64,000 nucleotides of DNA, taken from NCBI GenBank assembly GCA_046497075.1, contig JAWOGF010000038.1, forward strand, positions 1 through 64,000, in the 5' to 3' direction. The notes under the pieces are model-generated. The model ran no database searches. It saw only the letters and a program-made list of their open reading frames with translations, and was not told the DNA's origin. Made by a program: the position numbers and the translations under genes. Of this stretch, positions 52,140-63,221 are shown one piece after another (position 1 is the first letter of the stretch; each line of letters begins with the position of its first letter). Source of the stretch: Saliniplasma sp046497075. GTDB lineage: Archaea > Thermoplasmatota > Thermoplasmata > Halarchaeoplasmatales > Halarchaeoplasmataceae.

Positions 52140-53615
52140 ATGGATGGAAAAACCCTTGCAGATTTTGCTGTAGAGTATGGTCAATCTTTAGAGGCTGATT
52201 ATGTAGAAGCTAGGTTCGTAACCTCCATGAACGAGAACTATTTTGCTAGGAATGGTAAGTTTTTAAGTATTCAGGAAAAACCCATCAGAGGGTTAGGTAT
52301 AAGGGTTCTTGTGGACGGATGTGTCGGTTTCGGATCTGTGGATGTTTTGACCAAAGATGAGGTCAAAGATAGGATCGAATCGATCTCTAAGATGGCAGGA
52401 CTTAGTAAAAGAGAAATACCTATCGAATTTTCAAAAGAGAAAACAGTTCAAGACAATTGGATCGCCCCGGTTGAAGTTCCTTTCGAGGATATATCTAGGG
52501 AAGAGAAACAAGATTATGTAAAACGTTTAGATAAAAGGGTCAAAGAAGCAGGTTCTAAAAAATTTTCGTTCAGGAACAGGATAAAGAACAGGATATTCTT
52601 CCTCCACACAAACTCCATGGATAAGTACATAGTCAACTCGGAGGGTTCTAAAATAAAATCCGACGAATCGTTCATATCACTATTTACTATACTTAACGCG
52701 AAGGTCAAAGATTCTAGTGAGCAGAGGATGTTAGGTTTAGGTGGAAGTGCGGGATGGGAATGGCTCAAAGAGGAAAACGTGCATGACTTAGTAGGCAGGG
52801 AAAGTGAAAAACTTGTCAAAACCGTAGAAAATGCCCAGAATATCCCTTTCAACGAAGATATTGACGTGGTAGTGGGACCCGAAGTCTCCGGGATAATGGC
52901 ACATGAGAATGTAGGACATCCCAGTGAGGGCGATAGGATAATCGGTCGAGAAGAGGCACAGGCGGGAGGATCATTTTACGATGAATTTTTTGGTATCGAT
53001 AACAAAGATCCAGTAGATCTAAACCAGTCTGAGATCAAATTGGGAAGCGAAGATGTGTCAGTCATAGACGATCCTACTATCGATCAAAGTCCGGGTTTCT
53101 ATATCTACGACGACGAATGCGTCGAAGCCCGAAGTAGATACCTGATCAAGAACGGGCGGTTGAACGAACTCCTTCTTAACCGTGAGTTCGCTTCTAGATT
53201 CGGTACCCGTTCCAACGGTGCTGCTCGTTCCTCCTCATATAGTAGAGAACCCATTCCAAGGATGTCGAACACTTTCTTTGAACCCGGAGACCACACTAAA
53301 GAAGAGCTAGTAGAAGATATCGAAAAGGGTCTGCTTATCGAGAGTTTCACCGAGTGGAACATAGATGATAGACGGTACCACAGTAAATACGTAGGATTGG
53401 AAGCATATCTAATACGGAACGGAGAGGTCACTGACCAGATGGTCAAGCGCCCCGCACTAGAACTTACAACTCCAGCACTCCTAAAAAGCATAGAGGGTGT
53501 TTCAAAAGACTACGAATCCAGGATGAACTTCTGCGGTAAGAGCGATCCCATGCAGCCGGTGAGCGTTTCCACTGGGGGACCTTATCTGAGGATCAGAAAC
53601 GTGAGGGTGGGGTGA
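52140..53615 (+). CDS. tldD: TldD-type metalloprotease
   Basis: 491 residues. The zinc motif HENVGH (HExxxH) lies near residue 258 in VSGIMAHENVGHPSEGDRI, and the C-terminal beta-sandwich holds GTRSNGAARSSSY and SVSTGGPYLRIRN. TldD forms a heterodimer with TldE, encoded next, and degrades or matures small peptides, as in microcin B17 processing. The nearby Cys-rich peptide genes make peptide maturation plausible, but TldDE is widespread in archaea without bacteriocins. Confidence 0.93.
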   Translation: MDGKTLADFAVEYGQSLEADYVEARFVTSMNENYFARNGKFLSIQEKPIRGLGIRVLVDGCVGFGSVDVLTKDEVKDRIESISKMAGLSKREIPIEFSKEKTVQDNWIAPVEVPFEDISREEKQDYVKRLDKRVKEAGSKKFSFRNRIKNRIFFLHTNSMDKYIVNSEGSKIKSDESFISLFTILNAKVKDSSEQRMLGLGGSAGWEWLKEENVHDLVGRESEKLVKTVENAQNIPFNEDIDVVVGPEVSGIMAHENVGHPSEGDRIIGREEAQAGGSFYDEFFGIDNKDPVDLNQSEIKLGSEDVSVIDDPTIDQSPGFYIYDDECVEARSRYLIKNGRLNELLLNREFASRFGTRSNGAARSSSYSREPIPRMSNTFFEPGDHTKEELVEDIEKGLLIESFTEWNIDDRRYHSKYVGLEAYLIRNGEVTDQMVKRPALELTTPALLKSIEGVSKDYESRMNFCGKSDPMQPVSVSTGGPYLRIRNVRVG

Positions 53616-53620
53616 TAGTT

Positions 53621-55075
53621 ATGGTAGGAGAAATTTTTGATGAGGAATTGTTGCAGGTCGGAGTTGAAACCGCTTTGAAGGCGGGAGCCGATGAAGCCAT
53701 AGTTAAACTGGTAGATCAGAAAAAACATCAGATCAGATTTTCAAATTCTTCTATCGATGTGAATAAAGAATGGAGCAGTTACTACATAGATGTATTATTC
53801 ACTAAAAAACCACGCCTTTCTCTAACGGGAAAGATCAACACACTCACAATCCAGGACCCGGATCCAGAGAAAATAAGAAAGAACGTTCCAAAACACGTCA
53901 GTCTTCTGGATCATTTACCGAAGAACAAGCTATACTGGGGTATGGACGATCGATCTTATAGCTCTTATCGTTCTTTGAATATATATGATGATAGGGTAGA
54001 GGGTTTTCATGAAAAAGGGCCAGATCTAGTAAGGAAGACTATCGATTCAGCTCTACAGAGTGGAGCTGACGGTGTTTCAGGTGTACTGCACTCAGCAGCT
54101 ACCAAGACCGGTGTTCTAACCAGTTATGGGAACGGAGGAACGTACAGGTCTTCTTTTTGTCGAGGAACTGTCAGGGCATTTCATCGAGAGGGCGGTAGTG
54201 GACAAGGTTTGATAGTAGCTAGAGATCTTTCTGGCATAGATGAAAGGTTTCGAAAAGGTGGTGGGAAAGCAGGGAGATTGGCCAAGAAGAGTGCAGGGGC
54301 TGAAGAGGGAAAACCTGGGACTTATGATGTGATAATGGCTCCGACCGTAGGTGCTAATATCTTTGGTAATCTTCTCAATGGGACCAATCCTATAATGATG
54401 ATAGCCGGTATGAGCCCTCTTAAAGGTAAGATGAACGACAAGATCGGCCCTGAAAATTTGACTGTTATCGAAGACCCCATTTTAGATGAAGGACTGAACA
54501 GCAGACCATTCGACGATGAGGGCACTCCTTCAGAAAAAACTGAACTCATCAGAGATGGAGAACTCACCGGATTGATCCATAACACTTCTACAGCTAAATT
54601 ATGGAAGTTTATAAGTATGCTAAAACTCAGATTCTGGAGAAGGCCAAAGACTACATCGAACTCAAGCTTAACACAACTTGGGATGACCGGTACAGAAGAG
54701 GATCCTAGAACACTTATGCCGACTCCTTCAAACTATCGATTCACCCCTGGATCATACAGCTTGGATGAACTCATCTCGACCTCTTCCAGACCGACGATTT
54801 TACTTACGTCCAACTGGTATACCAGGTTCACCAATATGAGCGAGGGAGAGTTCTCTACTGTTCCTAGAGACGCTGTATTTTTAGTTCAAAATGGAGAGAT
54901 AAAGAAACCGATAAGGAATCTTCGGTTGAAAGGCAACCTTTTAGAGATGTTAAAAAATATAGAGGGGATAGGGAAGGGATCGAAGCAGATCCGATGGTGG
55001 GAAGTCAACACACCCACTTTCATCCCACATATCAAGATAAAGCACTGTAAGTTCACCAAGGCTAAAGCAAGATAG
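53621..55075 (+). CDS. tldE: TldE/PmbA-type protein
   Basis: 484 residues. PmbA-type fold: AGADEAIVKLVDQKKHQIRFSN-type N-terminus and the central LLNGTNPIMMIAGMSPLKGKM region in the place of the TldD zinc site; no HExxxH, as expected for the non-catalytic partner. ATG 53621 is used because GGGGTGAT precedes it; a GTG at 53612 overlapping the tldD stop is possible. The pair is coupled. Confidence 0.9.
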   Translation: MVGEIFDEELLQVGVETALKAGADEAIVKLVDQKKHQIRFSNSSIDVNKEWSSYYIDVLFTKKPRLSLTGKINTLTIQDPDPEKIRKNVPKHVSLLDHLPKNKLYWGMDDRSYSSYRSLNIYDDRVEGFHEKGPDLVRKTIDSALQSGADGVSGVLHSAATKTGVLTSYGNGGTYRSSFCRGTVRAFHREGGSGQGLIVARDLSGIDERFRKGGGKAGRLAKKSAGAEEGKPGTYDVIMAPTVGANIFGNLLNGTNPIMMIAGMSPLKGKMNDKIGPENLTVIEDPILDEGLNSRPFDDEGTPSEKTELIRDGELTGLIHNTSTAKLWKFISMLKLRFWRRPKTTSNSSLTQLGMTGTEEDPRTLMPTPSNYRFTPGSYSLDELISTSSRPTILLTSNWYTRFTNMSEGEFSTVPRDAVFLVQNGEIKKPIRNLRLKGNLLEMLKNIEGIGKGSKQIRWWEVNTPTFIPHIKIKHCKFTKAKAR

Positions 55076-55110
55076 ATGATATTTTAGGACGAGGTGAGGC
55101 ATTTATTCTA

Positions 55111-58017
55111 TCAATCGAATCTCAACGCTTCCGCCGGTGAGACCTTACTAGCCTTATGGGCACTCGGTATAGCGGTTAGCAGCATAGCGACATATGCTAT
55201 CACACCTATCGTCAAGATCGAAATCCACGGTATGGAGAATTCCCAGCCCATAGGTTTGAACCCGTCGTACCACAGCAGCCATCCGATAGCTATACCCAAG
55301 CTAGAACCCAACACTATACCAACAATAGTTATGAAAGAGTTCTCTATCAAGAAGGCGTACCTGATCATCTTCCTTTTGAACCCGATAGCTCTCATCATAC
55401 CGATCTCCAACCGCCGTTCGTGTACCGCCCTTAAACTAATAATACCCAAACCAGCGATCCCAACAACTAGACCTAGCCCCATATAACCTGAAAACAGGTC
55501 GAAGAACATGTAGGTAGCACTCATAGCATCTCTGATGATCGTTTCGATGACTACGGTCCTGAACCCGTACTGGATGAACTCTCTGTTAAGATCACGGCCA
55601 AGCTCATCGGCATCTACGTTCTCTTCAACGCTGAAGAAAAATAGAGAGTTAGAAGTGATATTGAATTCATTTCTTACAGTTCCTTTGGACATGAAATACC
55701 CGCTGATCGCATTTTGGTCCATGAAGCCAACGACTTTTTTTTCACGTACTTCATCTTCATGGTCGATGAACTTAACAGTCGATCCCAACTCGATAGTCTC
55801 GCCTCCCGGCGGTCCGTATTGATCAGAGGGGGCGTTTGTTATGACCAGCGAGGAATTCGACAAAACAGCATCCCATACTTCATCGTTGGACTCATATTCA
55901 TCGAGATAGTCAGAGAACCCAAATGTATTATTGCCAACGAAATTATCATCTATACCTATAGCGGATTTCCTACCTATCTCACCATCATTATCTCTCATAC
56001 GTATATTACCGCGGTAAGCCGAGTCGATATGGTTAAAATCCTCAATATCTAAGTTTTCATTGTTAATTATCTCGCTGTGCATGTCATCGATATATTTATC
56101 CTGACCTGTCATACCCATGATCTCATACCCGCCGGATTCTTCTTCGATCATCCTATCTATGTTAGTATCGAAGATACCGACGATCATCCCCATGACTGTT
56201 ATTGCGAAGATGATCAGAGCGAAGATGAAGATAGTCATACCGGTTCTGAACTTCTCTTTTAATGGGTGGGAAATGGCTGATAGAACTACCGCTTTGAAGC
56301 CAGTATCCGACCTGCACAACCTTTCCATCCCACCTGTTAATAGATGACCGTTCAGCATTACTATGAGTACTCCTGCGGTTACCATGAATAGACCAGAAAG
56401 TATGAACATCTCTAATCCAGAGGTGTATCCCTCGAAGAATTCTAATGTGTCCAGTGGAACGAGCCACCAGACCAGCAAGAACACCCCTACACCAGTATAA
56501 GCGGCTCTATCTCCCACCCATCTTCTAGCGACCGTTCCGATACCGATTATTATGAGAGAAATGCCAGTTACGGGTAACCAAAACTGATCCACACCTGTTC
56601 CCATTATCGTTAAAAGAACTCCAAGGATCAACCCCGCGATGGCCATGTAAAAGACCTTTTTGTTTTTCTTAGATACGGGTGGTTCAGGTATATCTCTGAT
56701 AGCTCTAACGATATTCAATTTAGATATCCGGGTAACTGAAAAGAATATCGTGCCCATTGTCAACAAAAATCCGGCAGCGAAGGCCAATATCATGCTTTCT
56801 GGGGTGAAAGTAAAATATCCAAGGAGCGATACATCCCCGCCGAATGTAGCGAATATATCTTCGAGTAAGAAGAATATAACATAAGTTAAACCAGCACCGA
56901 CAAAAACACCTACGAAGGAGGCCGCACCAGCATATATCATACCTTCGTAAGAGAATACCCTACGAAGGTGTCCTCTTTTCATACCTATCGCCCTGCTCAT
57001 ACCCATCTCGGATTTCCTCTCCTCCCCCAGCATAACGAATATGTTAACCGCTAAGATGATACCGGCGATTATAGAGAAGGTACCAAAAATTAAGAAAATA
57101 TCAGTGAACTGCGATATGTTATCTTTAAAATCCTGCAGTACCTGGTTCTTGTTCCCTTTAGCCTCTAATACGTTATACTCGGGATCTTCCTGCAGAAGAT
57201 TCTCGATATCCTCAAATATCTGATCGCTGTATTCAATACCGCTTTCTACACCACCTATAGAAGTGACTCTGATGTAGTTTACTTGATTTGGAAGGCTGAA
57301 GGCCGTTTGAGCATCAGATAAAGACATGATGATCTTATTGCTTCCACGGAAAGCCGCTCTTCCCTCGTTATCGATCACCTCTTTTACTGTATAGGTCATA
57401 TCGTTTACTCCATTACCCCCCTCCTCCTGAGATTCTACTGTAAACAATAGTAACTCATCACCTTTCTCAGCCTCTAATTCTTCTGCTAATCGTGTATCTA
57501 TAAATATCTCTTTTTCTCCAAGCTCAGGTTCGAAACTCTCACCATCTTTGTAAAAACGTCCAAAAGCCTCACCGTCATCAAGATCCATCCCGATAACACG
57601 GGTACTCGGTTGAGACAGTCTTGCATCTGGATTTAATACCGGTAGAGAGCCGTGAACTTCACCACTCACTTCATCTACATTATCGATATCAGATATATCT
57701 GAACTGAGATTTTTATAAGTGCTGTGCTGTATAGGAACATAATTTCCCTCTACTGTTGTATTGTATACGGTTACGTCCGTCTGCTGCCACTCGCTGTAGA
57801 TCTCATCCTCAACCATATTGTCCATGGTATCTCCGACACCGAAAGAAGATGAAATGATAGCAGTGGCAATCATCAATCCTAAAATCACTATGACTGTATT
57901 GGTCTTCCTGCGGAATATGTTCCTACATCCGATCCTAAATAGAATTTTATGTCTATAAGCATCGAAAAGGACTATACCAACAACTACTGCGATGATACCC
58001 AGTAGAAGGACGATCAT
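55111..58017 (-). CDS. FtsX/MacB-type ABC transporter permease
   Basis: 968 residues from ATG 58017, chosen because GGAGGGGTGAAGG lies directly upstream. One helix at the start, a large exported domain (about 70-310), then FtsX-type helices, a second exported domain (about 620-840) and a final FtsX block (GMMRAIGFKRKMIRYAF). It thus has two FtsX modules in one chain, like LolC/MacB-type fusions. It works with the ATPase starting upstream, probably in lipoprotein, peptide or envelope handling. It converges with tldE. Confidence 0.88.
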   Translation of the reverse strand: MIVLLLGIIAVVVGIVLFDAYRHKILFRIGCRNIFRRKTNTVIVILGLMIATAIISSSFGVGDTMDNMVEDEIYSEWQQTDVTVYNTTVEGNYVPIQHSTYKNLSSDISDIDNVDEVSGEVHGSLPVLNPDARLSQPSTRVIGMDLDDGEAFGRFYKDGESFEPELGEKEIFIDTRLAEELEAEKGDELLLFTVESQEEGGNGVNDMTYTVKEVIDNEGRAAFRGSNKIIMSLSDAQTAFSLPNQVNYIRVTSIGGVESGIEYSDQIFEDIENLLQEDPEYNVLEAKGNKNQVLQDFKDNISQFTDIFLIFGTFSIIAGIILAVNIFVMLGEERKSEMGMSRAIGMKRGHLRRVFSYEGMIYAGAASFVGVFVGAGLTYVIFFLLEDIFATFGGDVSLLGYFTFTPESMILAFAAGFLLTMGTIFFSVTRISKLNIVRAIRDIPEPPVSKKNKKVFYMAIAGLILGVLLTIMGTGVDQFWLPVTGISLIIIGIGTVARRWVGDRAAYTGVGVFLLVWWLVPLDTLEFFEGYTSGLEMFILSGLFMVTAGVLIVMLNGHLLTGGMERLCRSDTGFKAVVLSAISHPLKEKFRTGMTIFIFALIIFAITVMGMIVGIFDTNIDRMIEEESGGYEIMGMTGQDKYIDDMHSEIINNENLDIEDFNHIDSAYRGNIRMRDNDGEIGRKSAIGIDDNFVGNNTFGFSDYLDEYESNDEVWDAVLSNSSLVITNAPSDQYGPPGGETIELGSTVKFIDHEDEVREKKVVGFMDQNAISGYFMSKGTVRNEFNITSNSLFFFSVEENVDADELGRDLNREFIQYGFRTVVIETIIRDAMSATYMFFDLFSGYMGLGLVVGIAGLGIISLRAVHERRLEIGMMRAIGFKRKMIRYAFLIENSFITIVGIVLGSSLGIAIGWLLWYDGFKPMGWEFSIPWISILTIGVIAYVAMLLTAIPSAHKASKVSPAEALRFD

Positions 58018-58021
58018 GCCT

Positions 58022-58726
58022 TCACCCCTCCTTAATCTGGTCCCGCTGGACAACTCCACTTTCCATGTGAAGTACCCTTTCTGCCCTATCAGCTACTCTG
58101 TTCTCATGGGTCACTAGGACCATAGTATGTCCGTTTTTATCGTTCAAGTCGCAGAGTATGTCCATGATCTTATCCGAAGTTTCAGTGTCGAGGTCACCGG
58201 TGGGTTCATCGGCCCAGATCATATCAGGCTCGTTGACTATGGCTCTAGCGATGGTTACACGCTGTCTTTCCCCTCCTGATAATGCTGAAGGTCTGTGAGT
58301 ATATCTATGCCCTAAACCCACCATATCCAGGGCTTTTTCCGCTTTTTCTCTAGCACCTTTTGATTTTCCCGCTAGAAGTAAAGGCAGCTCGACATTTTCC
58401 ACAGCTGAAAGTACTGGTAATAAATTATAGAATTGGAAGACAAAGCCCATGTTCATAGCCCTCATCTCGGTCTTTTCATTATCAGATAGTGAACTGAGAT
58501 CCTTTCCTTTCAACCATACTTTGCCTTTGGATATATCATCAAGACCGGATAAGCAGTTCAACAATGTAGTCTTCCCACATCCAGAAGGCCCCATAATAGC
58601 GACCATCTCACCTTTTTTGATAGAAAGGTCGACACCACGTAAAGCGTGGACCTTCACTTTTCCTTCATAGAACTTGTGTAATTTCTTTGATCTTATCATT
58701 CCGGTCTTCATAGTCTCCGCTTCCAT
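58022..58726 (-). CDS. LolD/MacB-type ABC transporter ATPase
   Basis: 234 residues. Walker A GPSGCGKTT, Q-loop in FVFQFYNLLPVLSAVENVELP (the MacB/LolD type), signature LSGGERQRV, Walker B MIWADEPTGDLD and switch His in LVTHEN. An internal ATG at 58711 could also serve as start. The TATA-like ATATTTATAAAGG (about 58747-58759) gives a very short leader. It ends 4 bp before the permease start. Confidence 0.9.
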   Translation of the reverse strand: MEAETMKTGMIRSKKLHKFYEGKVKVHALRGVDLSIKKGEMVAIMGPSGCGKTTLLNCLSGLDDISKGKVWLKGKDLSSLSDNEKTEMRAMNMGFVFQFYNLLPVLSAVENVELPLLLAGKSKGAREKAEKALDMVGLGHRYTHRPSALSGGERQRVTIARAIVNEPDMIWADEPTGDLDTETSDKIMDILCDLNDKNGHTMVLVTHENRVADRAERVLHMESGVVQRDQIKEG

Positions 58727-58875
58727 AACGCCGGTAAGATTATGACCTTTATAAATATATTTGTTTTAAGTTTTAGTAAATAGAACAGATCTACATATAT
58801 TATATATTAAATTGTTACAAGCCTTTTAGATTGTTACATCCATCTGCCAGATCTATCAATCTAAATTTCAGGATT

Positions 58876-61800
58876 TCAGGAGTTTTCGGCCTTTTTCAAT
58901 TCTATATCGAACCTCGTTCCACCGAGTTTAGAATCCTTGACTGTAACCTTACCTCCATATCTATTAAGCAGAAGTTCAACTAGGTACAGACCGAGTCCGG
59001 TACCCCGTTCCATATCAGAAGTGTACCCCTTACTGAATATATCGTCTTTTTTCTCGTCGGGTATACCTATACCATCGTCTTCGATCTTACAAACCACCCG
59101 ATCATCCGATTCTTCACATGTTATCTTTATCAAACTTCCCTCAGAAAATTTGATAGAGTTCTCTATGATGTTCGAGAAGACCTCTTTTAATAGTGAACCA
59201 CCTTGCACATCACTGATATCATCAGGGATGTTTACGGTGAGCTCAAAACCTTTCTCTTCAGATACGTCTTTTAGATCGTTAACAGTTTCGTTTATCATTG
59301 GTCGAATATCCAATTTTTTAATATCCTCCTCTTTTGTCCGCCTCAACACTCTGACTTTATCGATAAGTTCTATACTCCCGATTATCCCTTTTTTTGCTCT
59401 CTGCAGGTAATCTTCGGCCTTTTCAGGTAGATCAAAATCCGCTTCTAGAAGATATATATATCCCTGGATGATCTGGATCTTGTTACCCACGTCATGTCTG
59501 AGAAGAGTGTGTAGAAACTGTTCCCTCTCGCTCATCTCTACCCTTTTAAGAGCTTCTGTAATGTGATTGATCAACAATTCAGCCAATTCGAGATCTTCTT
59601 CATCGAATTGATTTGGTTCTTTGGATACTGCCTGAAATATCCCACCTTTGCCGATCGGTACACTTATGGCCGATCTATATTCATCTTTAACTGGTTTTGA
59701 ATCACCATTTTGCTTTAAATCATCTACTATGTAGGAACTCTGTTCCCGGTAAGTCTTTTTATCCAAACCCCCATCTTCTATGGGTCTGTCCAGGGAACCA
59801 TTTACTGGCACATTTGAGGAGACGGCTTTTGTTACAAATTTGTCACCTTCTACAGCATCGAAAACACAGATATCGAAGTCCAATATATTTTCAGCAGCTT
59901 CGATACCCAGTGAGTATACCTCATCTTTTGTTTGACACAACTCGATTCTAGCTGCCACATCGTGTAGTTTTTTTATCCTGTTTTTCTTTTCCTGTACTAT
60001 TTTTTCTCTTTTGAGCCTATCTAGGGCTTCTTTAAGATGGGATATGAATAATTTAGCTATCTCTAGATCAGATTCGTCAAAATATCCCACTGTTTTAGAT
60101 AGTGCCTGGAAAACGCCATAATCTCCGATTGGGATCGTTATACCAGATCTGTATTTTTTTGATTTAGGTTCAACACTCTCAAAATCCCGTATATCCTCTA
60201 TCAGAAACGCTTTTTTCTCGCTGAAAGATAGACCTACGACTCCCTTGTTGATATCCACAGTATCACCGATCTCTTCTTGAATATTAGATGTGCTCGCTTT
60301 AACGATCCCTTTTCCATCCTCCTCTATCAAAATACCAGCCACATCGAATTTGAATATTTCGTCGACAGCGGAGATAGCTATCTGAAACACATCCTCTTCA
60401 GTTTTGCAGTTCTGGAGTTTCGAAGAGAGGTCGTATAGGGCTTTTATATCTTTTTGACTTTCTTTCAACTCATCCTTGATATTTCTCCGCTGGGTGATAT
60501 CTCTGATGTTGCACTGAACAACTTTATCGCCACCTGCTTCGTATGTGTTGCTAACAAATTCTACGGGTACTTCCTCACCTCTGTTAGTTTTTAAAGGCAG
60601 ATCTTCGTAACGGATATAACCTTCATCTACGAGTTCTTGGAATCTCTTCTTATTTTCAGCGATGCCTTTGAAGGTTCCGATCTCCCAGAGTTTTTTTCCC
60701 TTGAGCTCGTCTATAGAGTAACCTAAATGCTCTAGGATGTAGGGATTAGCGTCTTTGATCTTACCGGAGTTCGCATCGATTATGAGCATACCGTCCTGTG
60801 CTGTCTCGAAAAGACGCCTGTATCTTTCTTCACTTTCCTCTATCCTTTTTTCAGCCATTATCTTTTCCCTAGCGAAGGCTAGATCGCTGCTGACCTCTTT
60901 CAGTAATTCGATCTCTTCTTCGGTAACTTCTTGCTCTCCTGGTAAACAGGCGGAAAGAATACCGTTCACTTTTCCGTTTTTGACCATAGGAACGATTATA
61001 GACTTATGTTCTTCATCATATTCACAGTACTCACAGTTTTCACACTGACTATTTACATCATCTATCACCTTTGTCTCACGAGTTTGGATTGCTTCTCGAA
61101 CACAGGTGGGATTTTCTTCATCTGCTTCTCCATAGAATGTTTCATTCCATCTATCTCTTGTGTGATCCCCGCAGTGAGCTACAGGTACTATCTTATCATC
61201 TTCTCGCTTTATAGCTATAGATACGTCGAGGTACTGCCTAATATCCAACATTGTTTCACATGTTTTCTGGAGAAGTTCTGTGAGATCATCCTCCTGAACT
61301 ATCAATTGATTGATCTGACGGATGGCGCTCCTCAATGAATACATCTCTCTAGCGAGTTCTTCGGCTTTCTTTTTCTCTGTGATATCCGACGTTATACCGA
61401 ATATTTCCTGGACTTTTCCGTCATCATCTTTTAAAGAGAATATTGCATTACGGAGGACCCTTTTCTCACCACCTTTCGTTTTGATCGTGACTTTCAACCA
61501 CCTATCCTTTATATCATCGGGATCTACCCCTTTCATTTTTTTCTTACACTCTTCGGTAAGAAAATCCCTTGAATTCTTTCCTATCATTTCTTCAGGACTA
61601 TATCCGTGGATATCCGCAAACGATCGGTTTACAAAAGTGAACTTTCCAGATGGTTCTCGAATATAAAAACCCTCTTCGGATTTTTCGAATATATGGGCAA
61701 GAAGTTTGTTTTTCCTTCTCAAAGAAATCCTAGTCCTATGGTGCTCCGTTTCTTGTAAGATCGCATCGGATAACACCCCGTATTGACTCCCCGGATCGCC

Positions 61801-62124
61801 ACCTTTCTGGATGTACCTATTAGCGCCTAGATTCAGCGCTTTTATAGCCACTTCCTCCCTGCCCCTACCTGTGAACATTATGAACGGGATATCACTGTTT
61901 CTTTCTTTTCTAATTTCCTCTAAGAACTCTAAGCCATCGATGTCGGGCATCTGATAATCGGAAATTATCACGTCAAAATCATTCTCATCTAGTAGGTCTA
62001 ATGCTTGTGAAGCAGACAGAGATGTGGTTATATCGAATCTTTTTTCCTCCCTCTCTAGAAATATCTCACCCTGGTCAAGGATATCGGATTCATCGTCTAC
62101 GAACAAAATTCTGATGTTTTTCAT
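58876..62124 (-). CDS. Sensor histidine kinase with receiver, PAS and GAF domains
   Basis: 1082 residues. An N-terminal receiver domain (1-120) has the phospho-Asp D56 in IISDYQMPDIDG and the acidic pair D10-D11. Then come PAS 1 (about 140-260), a GAF-like domain with a CENCEYC cluster (about 270-420), PAS 2 (about 435-560) and two similar GAF domains (about 570-710 and 725-870). The kinase part has the His box LLRHDVGNK, N box EVFSNIIENSIKF, G1 DDGIGIP and G2 GTGLGLYL. Archaeal kinases often have such multi-sensor layouts. The Cys cluster could bind a metal or Fe-S. No partner regulator is adjacent. Confidence 0.9.
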   Translation of the reverse strand: MKNIRILFVDDESDILDQGEIFLEREEKRFDITTSLSASQALDLLDENDFDVIISDYQMPDIDGLEFLEEIRKERNSDIPFIMFTGRGREEVAIKALNLGANRYIQKGGDPGSQYGVLSDAILQETEHHRTRISLRRKNKLLAHIFEKSEEGFYIREPSGKFTFVNRSFADIHGYSPEEMIGKNSRDFLTEECKKKMKGVDPDDIKDRWLKVTIKTKGGEKRVLRNAIFSLKDDDGKVQEIFGITSDITEKKKAEELAREMYSLRSAIRQINQLIVQEDDLTELLQKTCETMLDIRQYLDVSIAIKREDDKIVPVAHCGDHTRDRWNETFYGEADEENPTCVREAIQTRETKVIDDVNSQCENCEYCEYDEEHKSIIVPMVKNGKVNGILSACLPGEQEVTEEEIELLKEVSSDLAFAREKIMAEKRIEESEERYRRLFETAQDGMLIIDANSGKIKDANPYILEHLGYSIDELKGKKLWEIGTFKGIAENKKRFQELVDEGYIRYEDLPLKTNRGEEVPVEFVSNTYEAGGDKVVQCNIRDITQRRNIKDELKESQKDIKALYDLSSKLQNCKTEEDVFQIAISAVDEIFKFDVAGILIEEDGKGIVKASTSNIQEEIGDTVDINKGVVGLSFSEKKAFLIEDIRDFESVEPKSKKYRSGITIPIGDYGVFQALSKTVGYFDESDLEIAKLFISHLKEALDRLKREKIVQEKKNRIKKLHDVAARIELCQTKDEVYSLGIEAAENILDFDICVFDAVEGDKFVTKAVSSNVPVNGSLDRPIEDGGLDKKTYREQSSYIVDDLKQNGDSKPVKDEYRSAISVPIGKGGIFQAVSKEPNQFDEEDLELAELLINHITEALKRVEMSEREQFLHTLLRHDVGNKIQIIQGYIYLLEADFDLPEKAEDYLQRAKKGIIGSIELIDKVRVLRRTKEEDIKKLDIRPMINETVNDLKDVSEEKGFELTVNIPDDISDVQGGSLLKEVFSNIIENSIKFSEGSLIKITCEESDDRVVCKIEDDGIGIPDEKKDDIFSKGYTSDMERGTGLGLYLVELLLNRYGGKVTVKDSKLGGTRFDIELKKAENS

Positions 62125-62215
62125 TCTCGAACCGCTCTAAATTCCATTTAATCTCTTCTAAGTATAACTAGTTTATGGAAATTTCTCAAATAAGTCGATG
62201 ATCTGCTTTTTTCAG

Positions 62216-62300
62216 TCAAATAACGTATCTTTCCCCACTGATTTTGGAATCCTTCACTTCGACCTTCCCACTGTATCTTTTTTTCAGCAAAAAGCTTTCA
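62216..62300 (-). pseudogene. Fragment of a histidine kinase C-terminus
   Basis: On the minus strand a frame ending at 62216 reads LLKKRYSGKVEVKDSKISG, matching the neighbour kinase's LLLNRYGGKVTVKDSKLGG. Only the last 25-30 codons are present. It is a relic of a second, related kinase or a partial duplication of the 58876 gene's 3' end. Confidence 0.65.
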
Positions 62301-62402
62301 TATATACACCAAAGATACCCGAGTAGACCACTATTTTTCCACGTTTTTACCGTACTTTTCACGATCCTTAAAAACTATACGACCTCACACAAATTAGATT
62401 GA

Positions 62403-62836
<434 letters not shown>

Positions 62837-62868
62837 ACCACGTTATGATCATCAAGGTGATCTCCTCC

Positions 62869-63204
62869 ATGGAAGGAAAGAAGAAACATTTTGAAGGACT
62901 AGATAACGTGTTCAAACTGCATGGACTGATAAACTATCAGGAAGGAGCGGTGGTCAGCAGGACTTTATTGGACAAGGATTCCAGTACACTAACAGTGTTC
63001 GCATTCGACGAAGGCCAGAGGTTGAGCGAGCATACCGCACCCCACGACGCACTTGTACAGGTTTTGGATGGTAAAGGGAGGATAACTATCGAAGGGGAAA
63101 AACATGAAGTTAGGAAAGGTGAAAGTATAACCATGCCAGCTGATATACCTCATGCAGTTGAAGCACTGACAAAATTCAAGATGTTCTTGATCATGATCAA
63201 ATAG
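62869..63204 (+). CDS. Cupin-domain protein
   Basis: 111 residues of a single cupin barrel: GQRLSEHTAPHDALVQVLDGKG holds the first motif (His ligands) and GESITMPADIPHAV the second (PxxxPH). ATG 62869 has GGTGAT upstream; the longer frame runs into the IS end and lacks family similarity. Small cupins bind a metal and have varied functions. It is 17 bp upstream of the LarE-like gene and probably shares its transcript. Confidence 0.85.
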   Translation: MEGKKKHFEGLDNVFKLHGLINYQEGAVVSRTLLDKDSSTLTVFAFDEGQRLSEHTAPHDALVQVLDGKGRITIEGEKHEVRKGESITMPADIPHAVEALTKFKMFLIMIK

Positions 63205-63221
63205 CTGATAGGTGAATAAGA

